Of a stretch of DNA of 5,753 bases, positions 1-5,464 are shown piece by piece. This stretch comes from Acidobacteriaceae bacterium. Lineage in GTDB: Bacteria > Acidobacteriota > Terriglobia > Bryobacterales > Bryobacteraceae. Position 1 is the first letter of the stretch; every line of letters begins with the position of its first letter. The stretch lies in NCBI GenBank assembly GCA_019244945.1, contig JAFASD010000114.1:1-5753 (forward strand), in the 5' to 3' direction. The position numbers and the translations under genes are program-made. The notes under the pieces were generated by a model that was not told the DNA's origin, made no database searches, and worked only from the letters and a program-made list of their open reading frames with translations.

Positions 1-630
1 TTCATTCCCGTCCAAGGTCAATGCAAACGCATTCTCATAAGCGGCTTTGGTTTCCGCGGGTAACAGATCAAAGCCGCGGCCGTGCTGATACGGCAGATCA
101 TGTTTGAGACACGCTGACATCAGGGCGTTATCGCGCGCAACCCCTAAGAAGTAATCCGCCGGCCACAACGCTCCCTTCGATATGCAAGCACTTCCGCAAT
201 CGATAGCAGCTAGACAAGTCGCACTCATTTTTGCGCTCGTCGGGTGGGGAAAATGAGCGGGTTCCCTTGCTGCGCCGAATACTACGTTGAACCTTGGCCC
301 GAGTGCCTGAAAATGCTCCCAGGGCACGAACGCAAGGTCAACCTGAAGCGTATTCGAAAGCAGAAACGTGCGATAGAACCAATTCTCGAACCGGGTGTCG
401 ACATGATGCACCGCCGCGTTCCGGTCATACATCTGTGCCGTCCAATCGGAGAGCACTTCGGGGACCGATATACCCGTCGTTACGCCGAAAGCGAGGTCTA
501 TATCGGACCAGTCATCTTCGCATCCGCCTGCAGCAGAGCCCGTAATCGCGCCACTTGCGATGCGCTGATCCCGACGCGCCTGAACGAGCAAGTCAGCTCG
601 CAAGCGCTCACGTTCCGCGCTCGTGAACAT
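1..630 (-). CDS. Nucleotidyltransferase domain protein, N-terminal 210 residues (runs off left edge)
   Basis: The minus strand is open from 630 to the left edge with no stop, so the C-terminus lies outside the window. The protein shows the polymerase-beta/KNTase nucleotidyltransferase signature: G31-S32 in an AITGSAAGG stretch, then W41-S42-D43-I44-D45 and a third carboxylate D98 in LQVDLAFV. In this fold these three Asp bind Mg2+ and transfer a nucleotidyl group. After the catalytic domain come an HGRGFD motif and an LWPADYFL segment like those in small actinobacterial and acidobacterial nucleotidyltransferase-domain proteins. The acceptor is unknown; related folds modify antibiotics or act as minimal nucleotidyltransferases in toxin-antitoxin pairs. 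Residues about 140-162 (TSAKMSATC onward) fit the family poorly, so a local indel is possible. ATG at 630 is chosen because homologues begin close to MFT.AER. GTG at 633 or 642 is also possible; an AGGTGG lies at 648-643, 9 nt upstream of GTG 633. An in-frame stop at 681-679 limits extension. No partner gene is visible upstream. Confidence 0.85.
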   Translation of the reverse strand, partial: MFTSAERERLRADLLVQARRDQRIASGAITGSAAGGCEDDWSDIDLAFGVTTGISVPEVLSDWTAQMYDRNAAVHHVDTRFENWFYRTFLLSNTLQVDLAFVPWEHFQALGPRFNVVFGAAREPAHFPHPTSAKMSATCLAAIDCGSACISKGALWPADYFLGVARDNALMSACLKHDLPYQHGRGFDLLPAETKAAYENAFALTLDGNE

Positions 631-748
631 CACGTTATTCACCCACCTGATTGCATCCGGACCTTCGAAGCGCCACAGTCACATCACTTTCAACTTTTTA
701 AACGAACCCCGCGCTGACACGGGATCTCTTTCCCTTTGAACACTCTAA
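631..748. other. Short intergenic gap between nucleotidyltransferase and beta-propeller remnant
   Basis: The gap separates the minus-strand nucleotidyltransferase start from the truncated plus-strand beta-propeller fragment. It should hold the promoter of the nucleotidyltransferase and the breakpoint that removed the 5' part of the propeller gene. I see an AGGTGG ribosome-binding-like site on the minus strand at 648-643, but no convincing -35/-10 pair and no gene. Confidence 0.4.
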
Positions 749-1090
749 CCGCACGGACTCGCGCAAGCGGAAAGCGGCGCTTGGAAGGTTGATCAGCTCG
801 ACGGATCGCCACCGCTCGATGTGCGGGGTGTGGCGCGTGATCATATCCCGCTCGGCTTTACCACAGACGGAAAACAGCTATAAGTGACGAGCGGAGATAA
901 TCGCGAAGTCGCGCCCGTCTGGCGCGTAACTTGGACCACCGGCACGCGACAACTATGGAAAGAGTTCCCGTCACCAAACGGACAAGATCTGCACCTGGAC
1001 GCAATGCAAATCGCGCCGGACGGCCGTTCGTAGGTGTACCAGTACGAGGATTATCGCTCGACGCTCTATACCGTGGACGGATTGAGATAG
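749..1090 (+). pseudogene. C-terminal fragment of a TolB/WD40-like beta-propeller protein (Ser/Thr kinase or CadC-type sensor), two in-frame stops
   Basis: One plus-strand frame reads LDGSPPLDVRGVARDHIPLG, FTTDGKQL-stop-VTSGDN, VWRV, TGTRQLWKEF, APDGRS-stop-VYQYED, then STLYTVDGLR and a natural TAG at 1088-1090. This is the ending of the beta-propeller found at the C-terminus of many acidobacterial Ser/Thr protein kinases and winged-helix sensors (typically DGRSYVYSY..SDLYLVEGLR). The premature stops are TAA at 881-883 and TAG at 1031-1033, both where the family has Tyr. The N-terminal kinase or DNA-binding part and most blades are missing; the frame is closed by a stop at 746-748. An intact parent would be several hundred residues long. 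Apart from the two stops the frame is uninterrupted, so the loss looks fairly recent. It cannot make a functional protein as it stands. Confidence 0.8.
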
Positions 1091-1341
1091 CCTCGCTTCT
1101 ATCCGCTCAACGCAAAGGTGTCGTTAGCAAGGTATTTTTCCGGTTGAATTAGCATGGTTTCTCTCCGCTTTTGAAAAAAGCAACAGGGAGGCTTGGTGTT
1201 AAAGCAGACAAGCGATGTCGGCCCGGAACTGGAGCCGATGACGTGATTTGCGGTTCGCGCGTTAGACGTCCAAGGTGCCTCGCTTTTGAAGATCACAGTC
1301 GAGAAGGGGACTCCTCGTTCCGTATCTGCCTTACACTTCCA
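1091..1341. other. No identifiable gene; possible decayed coding stretch
   Basis: This 250-bp stretch lies between the propeller remnant and the recognisable dioxygenase remnant. No ORF here resembles a family I know. One plus-strand frame from 1175 runs to 1489 with a single stop (TGA at 1244-1246) and reads protein-like (GLVLKQTSDVGPELEPMT, stop, FAVRALDVQGASLLKITVEK). It could be another remnant or the degraded upstream part of the dioxygenase. I cannot assign it. Confidence 0.3.
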
Positions 1342-1664
1342 AACCAGCGCACCGGCGCCGCTGGTTCGTCAGCCAGCCTGCTCAAGGGACCTTACCTATA
1401 GGGGCGTTTTTCGCGATCTTGAAGACTCAGTCAACGGCATGCGCGTTCTACGGCCAAGTGCGTGGATGCATTGCAAAAACGGTGACTCGTGAAAGATGTG
1501 GCCGCCGTTCTCGAAGCGTGGCAAAACGCTCCGATTCTAAACGCGGTGCGGTTACAGAGTCATTATTCGGTTATCAGGTGAACAGGCTAGGGCACTCGAA
1601 CGAAAGCGGCCCGCGAGGGGCTTACCGTCCAATGGATAAAGAAGCTTGCGGATACCGGCCCTAA
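1342..1664 (+). pseudogene. Decayed intradiol ring-cleavage dioxygenase (hydroxyquinol/catechol 1,2-dioxygenase-like), several frameshifts
   Basis: Short segments in three frames follow the order of the intradiol dioxygenase family. At 1342-1398, NQRTGAAGSSASLLKGPYL resembles the NxRPAGATEaSlLGPFY that opens the catalytic domain. At 1394-1450, YRGVFRDLEDSVNGMRV resembles FReLGdSINgMraGeP. At 1446-1496, FYGQVRG plus a degraded stretch resembles vsGqVrdldGkPiagA. At 1501-1533, AAVLEAWQNAP resembles AtvdVWQNAPnGlY. At 1611-1661, RGAYRPMDKEACGYRP resembles lRGrFrTDaeGrYwFRT. Stops at 1399-1401 and 1662-1664 and at least three frame changes rule out a functional product. The Tyr and His ligands of the Fe(III) site expected further along (PyPIP and RPAHiHf motifs) are not visible. 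Each segment is weak alone; the collinear order is the argument. Confidence 0.5.
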
Positions 1665-1735
1665 GCCGTAGCGCGCACGCGCGGGGACATTGAACCGCAT
1701 CCGAGTTTATGGTGTGAATCGTGCGTGCACCTTTC

Positions 1736-1938
1736 TCAAGATCGTGACCTGAGCCGGTGTCTGCAGCGACAGCCCCCACTCCGAGAAGCACAACACCGCA
1801 TAGGAGCGAAAGCGCTGCGCTCGGGGGCTCTGGAGCCGGTGTGTTGATTACCGGCGAAGATGCTCCTGTAATGTCAACTTCCCAGAAGTTCGTTCGCTGG
1901 TTCCCACCAGCGTCGAGGAATGCCTGCCCTGACACGGA
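1736..1938 (-). pseudogene. C-terminal remnant of a PEP-CTERM-sorted exported protein, frameshifted in the sorting tail
   Basis: The minus strand reads FLDAGGNQRTNFWEVDITGA, then TPAPEPPSAALSLLCGVVLLGVGAV. This is the PEP-CTERM layout: a Pro-Glu-Pro motif followed by one hydrophobic helix. The expected basic end is missing in this frame, which continues into unrelated sequence. In the neighbouring frame, however, 1771-1736 reads CRCRHRLRSRS and a TGA stop (1738-1736). Restoring one G in the G-run at 1777-1773 rejoins helix and basic tail. Such tails direct exported proteins to exosortase (EpsH/XrtA-type) processing, usually with exopolysaccharide production. The N-terminal bulk of the protein is absent; the frame stays open only to a TAG at 1980-1978. 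The 5' edge is uncertain because it abuts the TonB-receptor fragment on the other strand. Confidence 0.65.
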
Positions 1939-2182
1939 TGGCTTGCCCGGCGGCGTGAACGGCCCGCTCAGCGACGTCTACTTCTACTCGCATTTTCAAA
2001 TCGACGCGCAGGGTAGCATCGCGCTAAACCATGGGCTGCAATTCGTCGTATACGGGCTCAATCTGAACAATGAAGTTTTCGGCTTTTACCAAGGCAGCCC
2101 CCAATATATGATTCAGCGCGAATATTACCAACCCACCGTGGCGGCAGGCTTCCGCTGGTCCCCGCACTTCGAACGGAAATAA
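1936..2182 (+). pseudogene. C-terminal fragment of a TonB-dependent outer-membrane receptor (Oar/carboxypeptidase-regulatory-like type)
   Basis: The last ~80 residues of this frame read GPLSDVYFYSHFQIDAQGSI, LQFVVYGLNLNNEVFGFYQG, SPQYMIQREYYQPTVAAGFRWSP. That is the usual ending of large acidobacterial TonB-dependent receptors: alternating aromatic/polar beta-strands, the (N)LxNEVFGFYxGSPQY..QREYY..T..xGxRW motif, and a final aromatic-rich strand that serves as the outer-membrane insertion signal. Intact relatives have about 900-1200 residues with a plug domain, so more than 90 percent is missing. The frame is open back to about 1757, but upstream of ~1930 it reads like antisense of the PEP-CTERM remnant rather than receptor. 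The fragment itself has no stop or frameshift. It could only be expressed from a fortuitous start and would have no barrel. Confidence 0.75.
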
Positions 2183-2202
2183 TCCAGGTTCATAAGCGGC
2201 TT

Positions 2203-2212
2203 TGTTGCAACA
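2203..2212. repeat. Perfect 10-bp palindrome between convergent ends
   Basis: TGTTGCAACA is a perfect inverted repeat in the 48-bp gap between the receptor fragment (plus) and the phospholipase (minus), which end facing each other. It is too short and AT-rich, with no loop or U-tract, to be called a terminator. It is recorded only as a symmetric element. Confidence 0.3.
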
Positions 2213-2230
2213 CCGCGCTCCGAAGCGGCT

Positions 2231-3517
2231 TTAACGGCGGAGTGCGGCAGCGGTCTCCGCGATGGGCTCGGACTTCAACTGCTTAAGTTCTGCCATCAAT
2301 TGCCGCCACTTTTTCGCATCTCTTTGAGTCGCGATCGGGGCCTTTAGATCCTTGTAATACTCAAGCAATTCACCCCGCATCGCAGGCGTCACGGTCGCGA
2401 AATTCTTGCCGGCTAATAGCGCTAGCCAATACGCCTGGATGTCGTCGTCCAACCGGTACGCGCCGGCAGAAGTCACCACGCCGACATCATAATTCTTCGG
2501 CTCGAGGCGCAGGCTGCCGTCCAGCGCCAGATTGATCGTCCCCGCAAACTGCTCCGCCGAACGGTCAAAGCTGTCCATGAACAACTTCTCAACGGGAGGT
2601 GTGGGCATCCTCAGTTTGATGGCGCGAAGTGGCCCGATGGGCGGCACCAACTTCAATACGATCGCCAGCATCTGATCGCCAGCCGTCGGGCGGTCGTACT
2701 GCTTGCCCCAATCGCGCTCGTAACTGGAACGGCTCATCATGTAGACAAACCGCTGCCGCGTAATGCCAGGCTCCGAGCGCTCGATTTCGTGCCTCTTCTC
2801 CGCCCACGCTATGCGCGTCGCCATCGGAATCGTCTTGCTGACCGCATTGCGAAACGATTCCACAGCCCGAGGGAAATCTTTAAACAGATCCTGAATCTCG
2901 AGACCGTATGTGTCCCGAAAGGCTCTCTCAACCAGTGGCTGAGATACGTCGAAACCGATGAAGTTGTGATACGCCTCCGGCGCGAACCTGCCCTTTGCGA
3001 CCTCCAGCACATCAAAACCAAACTCGGTTTTCAGGTGCCCCGCGGGACTGTCTTCATACGTGATGAACTTGCCGAATTTGCGTTGCAGCCTCGGATACAA
3101 AATCGGCTCGCCAACGTTCGTCGCCAACCGATGTCCATCCACATCGGACATATAATGCGACAGCGCGCCGAGGGCGAACGCGAGGTCGTCAAGGCTCCGC
3201 GACTCGTGAACCAATGCCACGATGAAGTCGCCCGTCCGCACGTAATGCGTCAAGTCGCTAAATTGTTTGCTGCCGTGGGGGTAATAACCGAGATCCTGGA
3301 TAATGGCCCCACCGTAGGCGTATCCGTGCGCCTTCTTTAATTCCTCCGGTGTCGCCTCGGGATACCTGGAAAGTAACGCTGGCTTCAGCTTGGTATCCCA
3401 CAGCGCGTCGATCAGAGCTTCGTGTGAAAGAACCGAATACGCGCGGCAAGCGGGTGTCAGCGCGAGGCAACTCAAAACAGCAATCACCGTCCGCCGGACG
3501 CTATTCAAACGTGGCAT
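2231..3517 (-). CDS. Secreted zinc-dependent phospholipase C / S1-P1 nuclease family protein
   Basis: The 428-residue protein resembles acidobacterial proteins annotated as zinc-dependent phospholipase C, which hydrolyse phospholipid head groups outside the cytoplasm. It begins with a signal peptide: basic n-region (MPRLNSVRR), hydrophobic core VIAVLSCLALTP, likely cut after CRA (residue 26). Putative metal ligands are in family order: H32 (SHE), D75 (IIQDLGYY), H91 (THYV), H121-x3-D125 with H129 (HYMSDVDGH), and H161-x3-E165 (HLKTE). The H-x3-D and H-x3-E spacings match H118/D122 and H142/E146 of Bacillus cereus PLC; this mapping is mine. The C-terminal ~180 residues are an extension of unknown role, mostly helical in appearance. 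An in-frame TAG at 3523-3521 makes ATG 3517 the first possible start. AGGGG directly abuts that ATG but sits 8 nt before TTG at codon 4 (3508), so initiation at TTG is a real alternative. The gene is divergent from the AsmA-like gene. Substrate (lipid or nucleic acid) cannot be told from sequence. Confidence 0.88.
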   Translation of the reverse strand: MPRLNSVRRTVIAVLSCLALTPACRAYSVLSHEALIDALWDTKLKPALLSRYPEATPEELKKAHGYAYGGAIIQDLGYYPHGSKQFSDLTHYVRTGDFIVALVHESRSLDDLAFALGALSHYMSDVDGHRLATNVGEPILYPRLQRKFGKFITYEDSPAGHLKTEFGFDVLEVAKGRFAPEAYHNFIGFDVSQPLVERAFRDTYGLEIQDLFKDFPRAVESFRNAVSKTIPMATRIAWAEKRHEIERSEPGITRQRFVYMMSRSSYERDWGKQYDRPTAGDQMLAIVLKLVPPIGPLRAIKLRMPTPPVEKLFMDSFDRSAEQFAGTINLALDGSLRLEPKNYDVGVVTSAGAYRLDDDIQAYWLALLAGKNFATVTPAMRGELLEYYKDLKAPIATQRDAKKWRQLMAELKQLKSEPIAETAAALRR

Positions 3518-3680
3518 CCCCTACCAGAGTTGGGGACGAAAGCGCCGCGACGAAACGGCTAGCCGGTTCCGGTCGGTACTGGCCTATCCCGAGAACTGAC
3601 GAACCACTCCCAGCGCGCTTGTGAGTAGCATGTAGTCCAAAAGCAGTGCACCATAGAGCTTGCAGTTGAGAACGGGATAA
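3518..3680. promoter_or_regulatory. Divergent intergenic region between phospholipase and AsmA-like genes
   Basis: This 163-bp region separates two divergently transcribed intact genes and must carry both promoters and 5' leaders. Near its middle is a perfect 10-bp palindrome, CGGCTAGCCG (3556-3565), which might be an operator. I see no pair of -35/-10 boxes with standard spacing on either strand. A GGGA at 3674-3677 is a weak ribosome-binding candidate for the plus-strand gene, and GTAGGGG next to 3517 serves the minus-strand gene. Confidence 0.5.
3556..3565. repeat. 10-bp perfect palindrome in divergent promoter region
   Basis: CGGCTAGCCG is its own reverse complement and lies 39 bp upstream of the phospholipase start and 115 bp upstream of the AsmA-like start. 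Its place fits a shared operator, but one short palindrome in a GC-rich intergenic region is weak evidence. Confidence 0.3.
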
Positions 3681-5273
3681 ATGAAGCAAGTTGCGGCGGC
3701 GCTAGAACTACCTTCACGGGGCACGAAACGCCCGGCTCGCCGCTCGAGGAGTCGCTGGGCTCGGTGGATCGCAGTAGCGGTCGCGTCCCTCGTCACCATC
3801 TACATCGCAATCATCGCGATGAACTGGCCCTTCAAAGAACAGGCGGTGGTCGATGCGTTGCAAAACAGATCGCTCCGAGCCGTGACCATCGGACACTTCT
3901 ACCGGACTTACTTCCCGCCTGGATGTACCGCGGAAGACATTCGATTTCTGCATCGAAAACATAAGGAGAAGGCCCCGCTGATCACGGTGAGGAAGCTGGT
4001 TCTTGTGACTACCTACTCGAGGATCTTCACCCTGAGAGAGCGCCTTTCGCTCGTCCGCGTAATGGACATGCACGTCACGGTACCTCCTACTGAGCCAGGG
4101 CAACCAAACCCAGTCATGCCCCTGACCTATGTCAAGTCGCAGGCGGCGATCAAGATCGACAAAATCATCGCTGACGGCGCAATTCTAGACTTCTTATCGA
4201 AGACGGGAAAGAAACCATATCGTTTGGTCATCGACAAGCTGCGCCTGGACGGAGTTGGCGACAACGAGCCGATATCTTATAAAACTCTGATCTCGAATGA
4301 ACTGCCCCCAGGCAAGATCCGTTCCACGGGCGCGTTCGGCACCTGGAACCCGAAGGACCCGGGCAGGACACCGCTCCACGGCAGCTATACCTTCGAAAAT
4401 GCAAACCTCGCCGCCTTCGGCGGCATCTCGGGAACATTGTTTTCGTCCGGAAGTTTCAAAGGCATTCTGGGCGATATTTCCGTCGCAGGCACCGCCAATG
4501 TGCCCAACTTCAAGGTCTATGACACAAGCCACGAGCGCCCACTTGCAGTCCAATATCAGGCGACCGTCGATGGTACGAAAGGCGACACCATACTCAACGC
4601 AGTGACTGCGCGATTCGATCGGACAGTGGCGCATTTCAAAGGCTTCGTCGCGAAGGTCGGCAACACCGAAGGTAAGACGGCTTCAATCGATATCTGGACG
4701 AACCGCGGGCGAGTCGAGGATGTACTGAAGCTATTCATATCCGGGGAAACGGCGCCCATGAGCGGTGTCTTCACCTTCGGTGGCCGCTTCGATCTTCCGC
4801 CTGGGCCCGAGCCTTTTCTCCACAGGCTGAAGATGAGAGGGGATTTCGGCGTCGCCTCAGGCAAATTTGCGAACAGCGAAACCGAAGGGGATTTGACGCG
4901 TCTGAGCGACAGCTCTAACACACGTCGCGACAAACCGGGCGAACAGCCGGCGGGCAACGTGCTTTCCAATCTGAAGGGGCATGGCTCGGCGACCAACGGC
5001 ACTGCCAGGCTCTCGAATGTCGCGTTCGCCATTCCGGGTGCCAACGCTTGGATTCACGGCACATACGGACTGATCGATTACAAAATCGACCTGCACGGGA
5101 CCCTGCTTACGACAGGAGATCCGTCGCGTGCGACCACCGGATTTAAGACGCTGATGGTGAAAGTCATCACGCCGTTTTTCAAAAGGAAACATGCGGTGCG
5201 CTTAGTGCCGTTCAAAATCACGGGAACCTATTCCAACGTGAACGTTGGACTCGATCTGGGTGCAGGTAACTAG
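3681..5273 (+). CDS. AsmA-like membrane-anchored periplasmic protein
   Basis: The 530-residue protein has a very basic cytoplasmic N-terminus (residues 13-26, RGTKRPARRSRSRW), one membrane helix at about 29-49 (ARWIAVAVASLVTIYIAIIA), and a long beta-rich periplasmic part. The C-terminal ~100 residues (LKGHGSATNGTARLSNVAFA, then IPGANAWIHGTYGLIDYKID, ending KITGTYSNVNVGLDL) match the AsmA C-terminal region, where alternating strands form the end of a bridge-like beta groove. AsmA/YhdP/TamB relatives are implicated in phospholipid transport to, or homeostasis of, the outer membrane; that this protein does so is inferred. Repeated short blocks with GxF/GxY strand ends (residues 216-320 and 360-395) fit that architecture. 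A TAA lies in frame immediately before the ATG (3678-3680), so this is the most upstream start. The reading frame is intact. It is transcribed away from the phospholipase gene and ends about 20-50 bp before the antitoxin remnant. Confidence 0.82.
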   Translation: MKQVAAALELPSRGTKRPARRSRSRWARWIAVAVASLVTIYIAIIAMNWPFKEQAVVDALQNRSLRAVTIGHFYRTYFPPGCTAEDIRFLHRKHKEKAPLITVRKLVLVTTYSRIFTLRERLSLVRVMDMHVTVPPTEPGQPNPVMPLTYVKSQAAIKIDKIIADGAILDFLSKTGKKPYRLVIDKLRLDGVGDNEPISYKTLISNELPPGKIRSTGAFGTWNPKDPGRTPLHGSYTFENANLAAFGGISGTLFSSGSFKGILGDISVAGTANVPNFKVYDTSHERPLAVQYQATVDGTKGDTILNAVTARFDRTVAHFKGFVAKVGNTEGKTASIDIWTNRGRVEDVLKLFISGETAPMSGVFTFGGRFDLPPGPEPFLHRLKMRGDFGVASGKFANSETEGDLTRLSDSSNTRRDKPGEQPAGNVLSNLKGHGSATNGTARLSNVAFAIPGANAWIHGTYGLIDYKIDLHGTLLTTGDPSRATTGFKTLMVKVITPFFKRKHAVRLVPFKITGTYSNVNVGLDLGAGN

Positions 5274-5292
5274 AGCCGCCGTTATCTCTGCC

Positions 5293-5458
5293 ATGCGTCG
5301 TTCAAAAGACCTGAAAGCTTCTGCAACTCCAAACGTTCGTGGCTCTCGAACCGCGCACGACCATGCAGGAATGGTTGGAGCGTACGCGGCAGGCTAAGCC
5401 CATACCTACGAAGACCCCTGCCGCTCTCCTCATCCGCGAATTGCGCGACAAAAGATGA
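5293..5458 (+). pseudogene. Truncated FitA/VapB-type antitoxin
   Basis: The frame ending at TGA 5456-5458 reads LQTFVALE, then PRTTMQEWLERTRQAKPIPT, then AALLIRELRDKR. This is the C-terminal half of a FitA/VapB-like antitoxin (typically SLQEFvl.EL.R..ARPTmeEWLeR.R......AA.LIRE.RDeR), the part that wraps and inhibits the VapC partner. Only about 48 codons are open because an in-frame TGA lies at 5312-5314. A possible piece of the N-terminal ribbon-helix-helix region (MRRSKDLKASA, from ATG 5293) is in the preceding frame. The normal start, and the residues between LKA and LQTF and between ALE and PRT, seem to be deleted: the family needs about 75-80 residues, and the AsmA-like gene ends at 5273. 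Its end is 6 bp before the toxin ATG, the usual antitoxin-toxin operon order. Confidence 0.6.
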
Positions 5459-5464
5459 TCGTTG

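Noticed and set aside
244..717. 157-codon plus-strand open frame
   Set aside because: It lies antisense to the nucleotidyltransferase, whose catalytic motifs are clear; the plus-strand product is rich in Cys, Arg and His and resembles nothing.
1552..1935. 127-codon minus-strand frame as one intact gene
   Set aside because: Only its first part is PEP-CTERM-like. After the hydrophobic helix it continues in the wrong frame into unrelated sequence, so it was called a frameshifted remnant.
1757..2182. 141-codon plus-strand frame as a complete small protein
   Set aside because: Only residues from about 60 onward match a TonB-dependent receptor C-terminus; the first part is antisense to the PEP-CTERM remnant.
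2182..2231. Rho-independent terminator between convergent ends
   Set aside because: Only a 10-bp AT-rich palindrome and an imperfect GC hairpin are visible, without a T-run on either strand.
2789..3340. 183-codon plus-strand frame
   Set aside because: It is antisense to the phospholipase gene, which has a signal peptide and conserved metal ligands.
4194..4634. 146-codon minus-strand frame
   Set aside because: It is a shadow of the AsmA-like gene with no recognisable features.
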